A stretch of DNA of 64,000 nt from assembly GCF_947499215.1 (NCBI RefSeq), contig NZ_CANMNI010000001.1, positions 1,507,523 through 1,571,522 on the forward strand. Reading direction: 5' to 3'. Made by a program: the position numbers and the translations under genes. The notes beneath the pieces were generated by a model, which searched no databases, had not been told where the DNA came from, and was given only the letters and a program-made list of their open reading frames with translations. Source of the stretch: an uncultured Pontibacter sp. GTDB taxonomy: Bacteria; Bacteroidota; Bacteroidia; Cytophagales; Hymenobacteraceae. This document shows, piece after piece, positions 39,902-47,668 of the stretch. Every line of letters begins with the position of its first letter. The stretch's first letter is position 1.

Positions 39902-39914
39902 CCTAATTTACATA

Positions 39915-40172
39915 GTGAACAAAGTCTTTAAAGCGCTCAATGACCAGACCCGCCGCGAAATCCTTAACCTGCTGAAGGAAAAGGACATGACCGCTGGCGA
40001 GATTGCGGAGGCTTTCAACATTACAAAACCCAGCATTTCGCACCACCTCGACATCCTGAGTCAGGCCGAGCTGGTGACCTCCGAAAAGCAGGGGCAGTTT
40101 GTGATTTACTCGCTTAACACAACTGTGCTCGATGAGTTGATGAAATGGATTATCACCTTAAAAGATGAATAA
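39915..40172 (+). CDS. sdpR: ArsR-family transcriptional repressor, SdpR-like
   Basis: 85-residue winged-helix regulator: VFKALNDQTRREILNLLKEKDMTAGEIAEAFNITKPSISHHLDIL (cited in part) is the classical ArsR helix-turn-helix. There are no metal-binding Cys, as in SdpR of Bacillus subtilis, the autorepressor controlling the SdpI immunity protein. The open frame extends upstream to 39744 through AT-rich non-coding-looking DNA, so the GTG at 39915 (MNKVFKAL) is the likely start. It overlaps the sdpI-like gene by 8 bases. Confidence 0.87.
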   Translation: MNKVFKALNDQTRREILNLLKEKDMTAGEIAEAFNITKPSISHHLDILSQAELVTSEKQGQFVIYSLNTTVLDELMKWIITLKDE

Positions 40173-40839
40173 GATGAAAACGACCGGCCTCACCAGAGAA
40201 ATCATACTTTGGGTTATTATCCTCATTCCATTGGTCTACTTGGCTTGGGTCTGGAACGACCTGCCAGAGCGTGTGCCAGTGCACTTTAACCTGAAAGGTG
40301 AAGCCGATGGCTGGGCTGGCAAAACAGCTATGATTTTTATCGTGCTCGGAACAACTGCCCTGCTCAACCTTATTTTGCTGGCAGTGCCCTACATCGACCC
40401 GAAACGGAAGTTGACCTACATGGGCAGCAAGTACCACCAGCTGCGCTTCATCCTCGTCATTTTCATGACCGCGCTCGCGATGTTCATCATTCACAGCGCT
40501 TTGAACCCGGACACTTTCCAGCTGAACGCCCTCCTCATATTGATCGGAGGTCTGTTCATTGCCTTGGGCAACTACTTTCAGGCGGTTAAGCCCAACTACT
40601 TCATCGGCATTCGCACCCCTTGGACACTGGAGAGCGAACAGGTATGGCGCAAAACCCATCGGCTTGGAGGCATCCTCTGGATTGCGGGCGGGCTTGTTAT
40701 GATCTTACTGGCGTTGTTCCCAGACTCCGTTACCCGGCAGGCAATATTCTTGGCTACCGTGGCCATTCTAGTAGTGGTTCCGCTCGTTTACTCATTTATC
40801 GAATTCAGAAAAGAACAGCGGCTGCAGCGACAGTCGTAA
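40165..40839 (+). CDS. sdpI: SdpI/YhfL-type membrane protein (DUF1648)
   Basis: Six-helix inner-membrane protein, 224 aa, homologous to SdpI. In Bacillus, SdpI gives immunity to the SDP toxin and, when bound to toxin, sequesters SdpR at the membrane. The DUF1648 domain is visible in DLPERVPVHFNLKGEADGW, and the SdpI C-domain in YFIGIRTPWTLESEQVWRKTHRLGG (cited in part). The 8-base overlap with the sdpR-like gene supports a regulator-membrane sensor pair. No sdpC-like toxin gene is nearby, so immunity to SDP itself is unlikely; response to membrane-active peptides is inference. Confidence 0.87.
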   Translation: MNKMKTTGLTREIILWVIILIPLVYLAWVWNDLPERVPVHFNLKGEADGWAGKTAMIFIVLGTTALLNLILLAVPYIDPKRKLTYMGSKYHQLRFILVIFMTALAMFIIHSALNPDTFQLNALLILIGGLFIALGNYFQAVKPNYFIGIRTPWTLESEQVWRKTHRLGGILWIAGGLVMILLALFPDSVTRQAIFLATVAILVVVPLVYSFIEFRKEQRLQRQS

Positions 40840-40892
40840 TAATCCCAAAGCTATTTTATAGGTATAGCACACCAACTCAATTAAGGTATAGC

Positions 40893-42311
40893 ATGAAACG
40901 ACAGTTCTTTACACTTCTCCTAGTTCTCTTATCTGCAGCATCGTCCTTTGCCCAGCAGCCAGTGCCCCCATCACAAATTGCGGGCTCATGGAAGGGCGTC
41001 CTTGACATTAGCGGCACGAAACTCCCACTGGTGTTGCACATTAGCGCAGACCCAAGTGGTGCGCTCAGTGCCACCATGGACAGTCCGCAACAGGGCGCTA
41101 GAGGTATACCGGTGCAGGAAGTAAGACTGACGCAAGACAGCCTATACCTAAATATAAAGGCCATTGGAGGGGTATATGTGGGCAGAGTAACCAGCCCCGA
41201 AACCATAGAAGGACACTGGAAACAAGGCGGCTACGCATTGCCCATGCAGCTTACGAAAGGAGCCTACGAGGCACAGCGCCGCAAACAGGAGCCTACAAAG
41301 CCATACCCTTATCAGGAGACCGAAGTAAGCGTGGAGAACAAAGCAGCAGGCATAAGCCTTGCCGGCACACTGACCATGCCCCAAGGGAAAGGCCCGTACC
41401 CCGCCGTGATTCTCTTCACGGGCTCGGGTCCGCAAGACCGCGACATGACTGTGTTGGGCCACAAGCCTTTTCTGGTGCTGGCCGACCACCTCACCCGCCA
41501 AGGTATTGCTGTGCTCCGACTCGATGACCGTGGTACAGGAAAATCAGAAGGAAGCGCTACATCTGCCACTACACAGGACTTTGCTACAGATGCCCAGGCT
41601 GCCTATACCTTCCTGAAAGGGCACAAAGAGGTAAACGCTAAAAAAATCGGATTGCTGGGCCTGAGCGAAGGTGCCCTGATCGCCGCAAAAGTAGCGGCTG
41701 CCAACAAAGACGTGGCCTTTGTAGTGTTGATGGCCGGGAGTGCCGTTCCCGGAACAGAACTATTGGTAGCGCAAAACGAAGCTATTTTCAGCGCTGCCGG
41801 TATACCTGACCAAACCCTGCAGAAATTGCTTAAAATGCGCCGTGCCCAGTTTGAAACTGCTGCTTCTGAGGGTGATGTAGATGTAGCCTCCAAGAAGATC
41901 AGAACAATAGAGCAGGAAGCAAAGGCGCAGTTCACGGCGCAGGAAATACAGCAACTCGGTTTATCAGCTCAGAGTGAGAACAGTTTGGTAGCACAGCTAA
42001 GCAGCCCTTGGATGCGTTACTACCTTGCTTATGACCCCGCCCCCACTCTGCGGCAACTCAAGATGCCGGTGCTTGCGCTCAACGGCAGTAAAGACCTGCA
42101 GGTGCCCGCTGCTGCGAACCTCGCCGCTACCCAAAAAGCTTTGAAAGCCAGCGGCAATAAACATTACACGGTTAAAGAATTGCCCGGACTCAACCATCTT
42201 TTCCAGACGGCTAACACCGGCCTGCATACCGAATATGCTGCAATCGAAGAGACGATGGCACCCGTGGCGTTGGAGACAATCAGTGCGTGGATAAAGGGAG
42301 TGGTGAAGTAA
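40893..42311 (+). CDS. Exported alpha/beta hydrolase (dienelactone-hydrolase/esterase-like)
   Basis: 472-aa exported protein with signal peptide ending SSFAQQ. An N-terminal lipocalin-like beta region spans about 25-125 (IAGSWKGVLDISGTKLPLVLHI, cited in part). The alpha/beta hydrolase domain follows, with oxyanion segment FTGSGPQDRD, nucleophile GLSEGALIAA (GxSxG), the acid near NGSKDLQVP and the His in PGLNHLFQ. The frame opens much further upstream in overlap with sdpI; the ATG at 40893 (MKRQFFTLLLVLL) gives the signal peptide and is clearly right. It lies 53 bases after sdpI. Substrate unknown. Confidence 0.88.
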   Translation: MKRQFFTLLLVLLSAASSFAQQPVPPSQIAGSWKGVLDISGTKLPLVLHISADPSGALSATMDSPQQGARGIPVQEVRLTQDSLYLNIKAIGGVYVGRVTSPETIEGHWKQGGYALPMQLTKGAYEAQRRKQEPTKPYPYQETEVSVENKAAGISLAGTLTMPQGKGPYPAVILFTGSGPQDRDMTVLGHKPFLVLADHLTRQGIAVLRLDDRGTGKSEGSATSATTQDFATDAQAAYTFLKGHKEVNAKKIGLLGLSEGALIAAKVAAANKDVAFVVLMAGSAVPGTELLVAQNEAIFSAAGIPDQTLQKLLKMRRAQFETAASEGDVDVASKKIRTIEQEAKAQFTAQEIQQLGLSAQSENSLVAQLSSPWMRYYLAYDPAPTLRQLKMPVLALNGSKDLQVPAAANLAATQKALKASGNKHYTVKELPGLNHLFQTANTGLHTEYAAIEETMAPVALETISAWIKGVVK

Positions 42312-42429
42312 GAGAAACAAAAACTTGCATGCCTCATGCAACCAAAGTGACTATCTACGGGTCCCTTTGGTATAGTAAATATAACCTACTTAAGCAGCGC
42401 CTATACCTCACAGCTACGTTCCTATACCT

Positions 42430-42861
42430 ATGCAAATCCACTTCAGAGAAATCATTGAAGATGATGTCGAAGCGCTAGCACAGCTTTCACTTCAGTTTGG
42501 CTATACCGTGTTAGTTGAGGAGATGAGAGAAAGGGTAGCGCAGGTGCTTGCACGAAAAGACCATTGCGGTTTCGTGGCTTGTGTCGGCAAACAGGTAGTA
42601 GGCTGGATTCATGGCTTTTATACCTTCCGTTTGGAGTCAGAGCCTTTTGTGGAGATTGGGGGCTTAATGGTGGACGAGCATTTCCGGAGGCAAGGTATAG
42701 GGCAGCAATTGATAGAAAGAGTAAAGACATGGGCGGCTGTACATTCAGTCAGAAAGGTGCGGGTACGCTGCAACACCACACGCACTGCTACCCATACCTT
42801 TTATAAAAAGGCTGGTTTTGCGGAGAGCAAAGAACAAAAGGTGTTCGACCTCCATCTTTAA
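42430..42861 (+). CDS. GNAT-family N-acetyltransferase
   Basis: 143-residue acetyltransferase. The acetyl-CoA pyrophosphate-binding motif is RRQGIGQQLIERV (about residues 86-98), preceded by beta 4 (FVEIGGLMVDEHF), and the end YKKAGFAESKEQKVFDL is typical. The substrate is not predictable. It lies 118 bases after the hydrolase gene and may have its own promoter. Confidence 0.9.
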   Translation: MQIHFREIIEDDVEALAQLSLQFGYTVLVEEMRERVAQVLARKDHCGFVACVGKQVVGWIHGFYTFRLESEPFVEIGGLMVDEHFRRQGIGQQLIERVKTWAAVHSVRKVRVRCNTTRTATHTFYKKAGFAESKEQKVFDLHL

Positions 42862-43015
42862 CAACTTGATAGCACGCTTACACATTACCTATAACTGTTA
42901 GGTTAAATTCTGCAGGGTAGAAATTCAGACTTATAGGCACGAAAGCAATCATGATTTTTTGAACATATAGTATTAATTTGAACAATATATACCATTATAC
43001 CTATATCCGCTTCAT

Positions 43016-44203
43016 ATGAAATCCATAGCCTTCTACTTGGTTTTTGCATACTGTTTTATCGCTCAAACGCAGGCGCAGCATCAGCCAAAGGCAAAAACCA
43101 CCCTCCCATTCGAACTGATTGAGGATAAGTATATTCTGATAAAAGCTAGTGTAAACGGGCTGGACACCTTAACATTCTACTTTGATACCGGAGCGACTAC
43201 CACCCTGCTCGACAGCAAAGTGGCCGCAAAGTTAGGTATAGAGCCTGACTACAATGAAGAAGTACAGGGCGCAAGCGGGGCTGTGACCTATCGCATTGCC
43301 CTAAACCAGCAAATCAACCTGCCAAATCTGCAGATAGACAGCGTACACATCGTACTCGACGACCTCACCAGACTGCGTCATGCTGGCGGCATGCACTACG
43401 ACGGCATTATCGGCAACGATATCATCCAAACGCACATCACCGAAGTAGATATCACGAACCGTCGCATCAACCTTTACCCTTTCGAACAGGCGCCTGATTT
43501 CAAGAACTACACCACCCATGTATTTGAATTCTTGAACGATATCCCTATACCAGTGCTACCAGCCACCATCACGCTCCAGAACACACAAAAATTTACAGAC
43601 AATGTTTTGTTCGACAGCGGCGCCGGGCTTACGCTGCTCGTAAACACTCCCTTCAGGAAAGAGCATCGCATACTGGAACAAAGCCCGAAGTCTATGACAA
43701 GTCGCAGCAATAACCTTAGCAGCTCAACCGTAAACCACATCGTGGCAATAGAGCAGCTTGAGTTCGAGTCGCACACTTTCCCGCAAATGCCGGTATTTCT
43801 GGCTTCTGATGAGCAAGGGGTGAGCGGTTTCAAGGGTTATCTGGGAATACTTGGGGCAGAGATTATCAACCGGTTCGATTACGTCCTAAACTACGAAACG
43901 CATACGCTATACCTGAAACCCAATGCCTTTTACACTGCTTCGTTCATATTCCCAGTGAGTGGCATCAGGTTACGGCACGACGAACAGGGCCAAGTGGTGA
44001 TAATGGATGTATACGAGGGGAGCGATGCCTACAAAAAGGGACTTCGCGTGAACGACGTGATTGTGGCGATTGACAACAAAAGCGCATCCATTCATGAATA
44101 CCGCAGGCTGCTCAACCAGCAGGACAGGAACAAACTTACGGTTTCGGTAAAAACCGCAAAAGGGGTAAAGAAACATAGCATCCAGCTGAAGCGATTAATT
44201 TAG
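43016..44203 (+). CDS. Exported retropepsin-like aspartyl protease with PDZ domain
   Basis: 395-aa exported protein with signal peptide ending AQTQAQH. It has two retropepsin-type aspartyl motifs: FDTGATTTLLD (about residue 60) and FDSGAGLTLLV (about 200), so a single chain may form a pseudo-dimeric active site. A C-terminal PDZ domain (about 320-395) follows, with GSDAYKKGLRVNDVIVAIDN. Such proteins are frequent in Bacteroidota and probably process envelope proteins. Directly downstream lies a broken beta-lactamase-family gene. Confidence 0.87.
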   Translation: MKSIAFYLVFAYCFIAQTQAQHQPKAKTTLPFELIEDKYILIKASVNGLDTLTFYFDTGATTTLLDSKVAAKLGIEPDYNEEVQGASGAVTYRIALNQQINLPNLQIDSVHIVLDDLTRLRHAGGMHYDGIIGNDIIQTHITEVDITNRRINLYPFEQAPDFKNYTTHVFEFLNDIPIPVLPATITLQNTQKFTDNVLFDSGAGLTLLVNTPFRKEHRILEQSPKSMTSRSNNLSSSTVNHIVAIEQLEFESHTFPQMPVFLASDEQGVSGFKGYLGILGAEIINRFDYVLNYETHTLYLKPNAFYTASFIFPVSGIRLRHDEQGQVVIMDVYEGSDAYKKGLRVNDVIVAIDNKSASIHEYRRLLNQQDRNKLTVSVKTAKGVKKHSIQLKRLI

Positions 44204-44219
44204 TCTGCACTCCAACGCG

Positions 44220-44766
44220 ATGAAAAAACTGGCGGAGTCAGAACTTGAGGGGATCGTAGCCAAGACTGATTCCAAAAGAAACATTCAGAGTGCTGCCTTT
44301 CGGGTAGAGACTGCTGATGGCTCGACTCCGGCCTGCCCTGCTACCTCATCGACAAGCGCTCGGGGCAACCCAAACTAATGGACCACTTGCTTGCCAGCGA
44401 AGACGAAGCGTGGCCGCTCGAAAAGACCATCGCGCAGGTGAAGCAGATGAAGCCCAAGTACCCGCCGGGGCAGCAAGGCAAAGCTAATTACGGTAACACA
44501 AACTTCAAGCTTCTGGGCCGGGTACTGGAAGTGGTCATGATACAACCGCTGCACGATATCCTGACATCGGTGTTCAGAAACAGTATATGCCACGTATCTT
44601 CTCGCCCTTCAAAGCCATACCTGACCTGATTAGCCACTGCGGCTCCACGGGTACGGCAGTGTTTTACGTACCTTCCAAAGACGTGTTCATCACGGGCACC
44701 ATTAACCAAGCCAGCAGCCCCAGCACCCTTTTTCAGACATTGATTAAGCTAGTGAACAAATTATAA
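44220..44766 (+). pseudogene. Remnant of a serine beta-lactamase-family (class C-like) hydrolase
   Basis: Three fragments in different frames add up to a decayed gene. Fragment 1 (44220 onward) is MKKLAESELEGIVAKTDS..., ending in a stop near 44380. Fragment 2 overlaps it in the +1 frame: YLIDKRSGQPKL, KYPPGQQGKANYGNTNF (the YxN-type region) and LLGRVLEV. Fragment 3 is FKAIPDLISHCGSTGTAVFYVP...VFITGTINQASSP, the typical C-terminus with the HxGxTG (KTG-equivalent) motif. The part that should hold SxxK is deleted. At least two frameshifts and one internal deletion make it non-functional. Confidence 0.8.
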
Positions 44767-44854
44767 ATCGGTCGTTCATTTGCAGAAAATTGAATTTCTG
44801 GTGCCCGAAGTTATTGACCAAAACACTGACCCGCATTTCTTAGTTACATAGAGT

Positions 44855-45445
44855 ATGAAAGCAATTATACTACTCGGCACACTCAAAAAAGAAGGCCTGT
44901 CCAACACGGAGGTTCTGTCAGAGTTTCTGGCGGGCTATTTCCAAGAGCAGGACATTGACTGCACCATCGTCAAGCTGGTCGACCACAACATTCTGGCGGG
45001 CACCTACAGCGACATGGGAGAAAGCGACGACTGGCCAGATGTTCTAAAGCAGGTGCTCGCGGCTGACATCATCGTGTTCGCCACCCCCATCTGGTGGAAC
45101 AATCAGTCATCGGAGATACAGCGGGTGATCGAGCGCCTCGATGAAATCCATGACGAGATCTTGGAAGGGAAAAAATCGAAACTGGAAGGTAAGGTGGGCG
45201 GCATCGTGATCACGGGCGACTCTGATGGGGCACAGCACATCATTGCCAACATCAGCAACTTTTACAACGCCGTGGGTATAGCCCTGCCTCCTTACGCCTC
45301 ACTGTCGGTGCTGTGGGAAAAACAGGCCAAAGGCCAAAAGCCAAGCCGGGAAGAGCTCCTGCAGAAGTATAAGAAAGACTATGGCAGCACAGCAGAAACA
45401 ATGGTAAAGCAGATGCTTCGTTATCTCCCGAAAGCTTCTTCTTAA
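44855..45445 (+). CDS. Flavodoxin-like NAD(P)H-dependent FMN reductase family protein
   Basis: 196-aa cytoplasmic flavodoxin-fold protein. The N-terminal FMN phosphate loop (LLGTLKKEGLSNTEVLSEFL, with SNT) and the isoalloxazine-contact segment FATPIWWNNQSSEIQRVIERLDE are typical of the NADPH-dependent FMN reductase family; GIVITGDSDGAQHII is the third flavin-binding loop. The partner and substrate are unknown. It stands alone downstream of the pseudogene. Confidence 0.85.
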   Translation: MKAIILLGTLKKEGLSNTEVLSEFLAGYFQEQDIDCTIVKLVDHNILAGTYSDMGESDDWPDVLKQVLAADIIVFATPIWWNNQSSEIQRVIERLDEIHDEILEGKKSKLEGKVGGIVITGDSDGAQHIIANISNFYNAVGIALPPYASLSVLWEKQAKGQKPSREELLQKYKKDYGSTAETMVKQMLRYLPKASS

Positions 45446-45489
45446 GTCTTACCTTACTCGAAAGATCCAATCTGCGCTATTGCCTTATG

Positions 45490-45813
45490 TTATCGACGGT
45501 TTACGTCGGTGGCTAAATCTGCGGCGGGCGCTGCGTCCGGGTGCAGTTCAAATACAGTTTCCTCTGCAGCCAGACCGACGAGCGGCGCCTGTCTGATAAG
45601 ATCCTGTAGCTTACGACCTGCCCTTTCCATGTTAACAGGACATAAATAGGTCAGCAGCATGAAACACTCCTTTTCCCTCTCCCCTATGAACAGGTACAGG
45701 TTGTGAGTGCTTTCACCAAAATAGTTTAACGTACGTGTTTCGACATGCTTAATGTCAGCAAGCGGAATGGTGGCTTTCACAGAGCCGTTTGACTCTATTA
45801 ATCTTATGATCAT
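45490..45813 (-). CDS. Hypothetical protein (107 aa)
   Basis: Not recognised. It is a small soluble protein with a beta-rich first half (MIIRLIESNGSVKATIPLADIKHVETRTL, cited in part; NLYLFIGEREKECFMLLTYLCP), then a helix and an Ala/Asp-rich tail. The first 75 residues could be a small PH-like or DNA-partner domain, but nothing supports a function. It is convergent with the flavodoxin-like gene. Confidence 0.55.
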   Translation of the reverse strand: MIIRLIESNGSVKATIPLADIKHVETRTLNYFGESTHNLYLFIGEREKECFMLLTYLCPVNMERAGRKLQDLIRQAPLVGLAAEETVFELHPDAAPAADLATDVNRR

Positions 45814-46380
45814 GGGCCTATGCTGATAAATGTATTATGAACCTAGGCTGTGGCTAAATTGCCGAACAGACTGCAGTTTAACAAAATATTAGCAGAGCTT
45901 ATAGTAATACTCGGTTTATTTCAGATAAAATAAATAAGTACCGGCATTTAATTCCTATCTCCTATTCCGTAATAACTGTTCATTAACACGTGACGCTGCT
46001 ATACTAGCCCGTTCACGGCTTCTTTATTTATAGTCCATAATATGGAGGCTCCCGTTTGGGCAAAATTTGAATACAGCGCTTTTCACCAATTCCCCTGCAG
46101 CTACTCCTATTGTCCCGTCTGTTTCCAATCCATAGGTATAAGCCCAATTCTTGACCGAGTATACTTATGTGCGCCACCGGGAAGGTATGGTGCCACTTGC
46201 GGATGAGCGCTTCCCGGGAGTGCTGGTCCCTACAAAGTCAAAGACGGTCACTATACTAGAAGTGAATTCCCTGCCCCATCAATTCCCGGCCCCATCTGCC
46301 ATGTGTTTGTGCCGGTAAGCTCAGGATTTCAACAAAACAACTATATCACAGAAAATCAACTTATTAGAAGAGATTTAATT
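45814..46380. other. Gene-poor gap with a possible coding relic
   Basis: No intact gene is visible. The only coding-like trace is on the plus strand at about 46145-46320, where one frame reads RHREGMVPLADERFPGVLVP and continues for about 30 residues to a stop, with no start codon nearby. This may be a worn remnant. The last 100 bases are AT-rich and lead into the palindrome and promoter at 46383-46439. Confidence 0.4.
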
Positions 46381-46382
46381 TC

Positions 46383-46405
46383 TTATTTAAAATTATTCTA
46401 AATAA
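46383..46405. promoter_or_regulatory. Iron-box-like 23-bp palindrome upstream of the imelysin/carboxylase operon
   Basis: Two 11-base arms, TTATTTAAAAT and ATTCTAAATAA, flank a central T; they are inverted copies with one mismatch. Form and length resemble Fur- or DtxR-family operators in AT-rich genomes. It ends 4 bases before the -33 TTG, and another half-site TCTAAATAA lies at 46458-46466 downstream of the -7 element. Repression under iron-replete conditions is inferred. Confidence 0.6.
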
Positions 46406-46408
46406 TGC

Positions 46409-46439
46409 TTGTCCCTTAAAGCAGCCTACATTAGATTTG
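46409..46439 (+). promoter_or_regulatory. Promoter of the DUF4856-imelysin-carboxylase-TonB operon
   Basis: TTG at 46409-46411, 20-base spacer, TAGATTTG at 46432-46439, fitting the Bacteroidota TTG/TAnnTTTG consensus. The predicted leader is about 35 bases to the ATG at 46481. Confidence 0.65.
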
Positions 46440-46480
46440 CAGCATATTTATAATCAGTCTAAATAAACATACTTGCTTTT

Positions 46481-47578
46481 ATGCACCGCAAACTAAACTC
46501 CAAGATGTTCATGCTAGCAGGCCTCGCGGTTTGCACCCTTTTCTCTTCCTGCTCCAAAGACGAAGAAGACTCCCCGTCTTACACTGTTCCGCAGACTTAT
46601 AATTTCGAAAACGTAAATTACTCCGGCCAAACTGACCGCATCAGCATGTTGTCAGAGCTTGACAGCTATGTCAAAACCGGCAATAATGGCGCACTGCTGG
46701 ATGCCCAGAAGATGAGAGACATGTACGCCAATGTAAACGCCCCCTTTTCGGAGGCAAGACTGAACACATCAGGCAAGCAGCTCAAAGACAAGACAATCTT
46801 ATCCGCGCAGTCTTTGTTTGACAGCTATTTTGATAAAGCCGCCTCGGCCAGTCTTTCTGCCGGCACTCCGGCTCTTAATGGCAAAGCCGGTCTGTTGACC
46901 ACTTCTGAAGGCACAAAATACTTAGTAGATGCCAACGGCGTGGAGCCAGCTCAAATCATCCAGAAAGGTCTGATGGGCGCTGTGTTCTATTTCCAAGCGG
47001 TAGAAGTTTACCTGACAGAAGCCAAAATAGGCGCTGCCGTAGACAACACCACTATTACACCGGGCGATGGCACAAAGATGGAGCACCACTTCGATGAGGC
47101 CTTTGGTTACTTCGGCGCTCCCGTGGACTTTCCTACCAACCTGAACAACCTGAAATTCTGGGCTAACTACAGCAACAAAGTCAATCCGAGCACAGGCAGC
47201 AACAAAGCCCTGATGGATGCCTTTTTGAAAGGACGTGCCGCCATTTCCGCTAAGGATATGAAAGGCAAGGATGAGGCCATTGCCACCATTCGCACCGAGT
47301 GGGAAAAACTGGTCGCTGCTTCTGTTATTCTGGAGTTGAACTTGGCCAAAACGCACATTGCTGATCAGGCCAAAAAGAGCCACTACCTGTCAGAAGCCTT
47401 GGGCTTTATGGTGGGCCTTAAGTTTAAGTCCGACCGCAAAATCACTGACGCACAATACGAAGAAGCCATGGCTCAGCTAGGGTCCAACTTCTACGACACG
47501 ACAGCCGCTGACATAAACGCTGCCATCGATATCATTAGCACGGCCTACAACATGGACAGCATCAAGTCTCAATTGTAG
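46481..47578 (+). CDS. DUF4856 family lipoprotein (imelysin-locus partner)
   Basis: 365-aa lipoprotein: signal segment with lipobox FSSC (Cys about 24), then a helical domain. DUF4856 proteins are related in fold and gene context to imelysins and are typically encoded beside them in Bacteroidota. Visible stretches are NFENVNYSGQTDRISMLSELDSYVKTG (cited in part), MEHHFDEAFGYFGAPVDFP and YLSEALGFMVGLKF. The many conserved acidic and His residues could bind metal, but this is inference. It is the first gene after the iron-box promoter; the imelysin gene follows after 90 bases. Confidence 0.85.
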   Translation: MHRKLNSKMFMLAGLAVCTLFSSCSKDEEDSPSYTVPQTYNFENVNYSGQTDRISMLSELDSYVKTGNNGALLDAQKMRDMYANVNAPFSEARLNTSGKQLKDKTILSAQSLFDSYFDKAASASLSAGTPALNGKAGLLTTSEGTKYLVDANGVEPAQIIQKGLMGAVFYFQAVEVYLTEAKIGAAVDNTTITPGDGTKMEHHFDEAFGYFGAPVDFPTNLNNLKFWANYSNKVNPSTGSNKALMDAFLKGRAAISAKDMKGKDEAIATIRTEWEKLVAASVILELNLAKTHIADQAKKSHYLSEALGFMVGLKFKSDRKITDAQYEEAMAQLGSNFYDTTAADINAAIDIISTAYNMDSIKSQL

Positions 47579-47668
47579 TATGAACTGCCGCACAGCATAT
47601 AACTTTTAAACACCAACAGCAGCCACGGCAATCCATTGCTTTGGCTGCTGCTTTTCAGCTTAATCACT

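Noticed and set aside
39744..39914. Upstream extension of the ArsR/SdpR frame
   Set aside because: It crosses the AT-rich promoter and operator, and the family N-terminus fits the GTG at 39915.
40620..40892. Upstream extension of the alpha/beta hydrolase frame into sdpI
   Set aside because: The ATG at 40893 begins a clear signal peptide; the extension is out-of-frame sdpI coding sequence.
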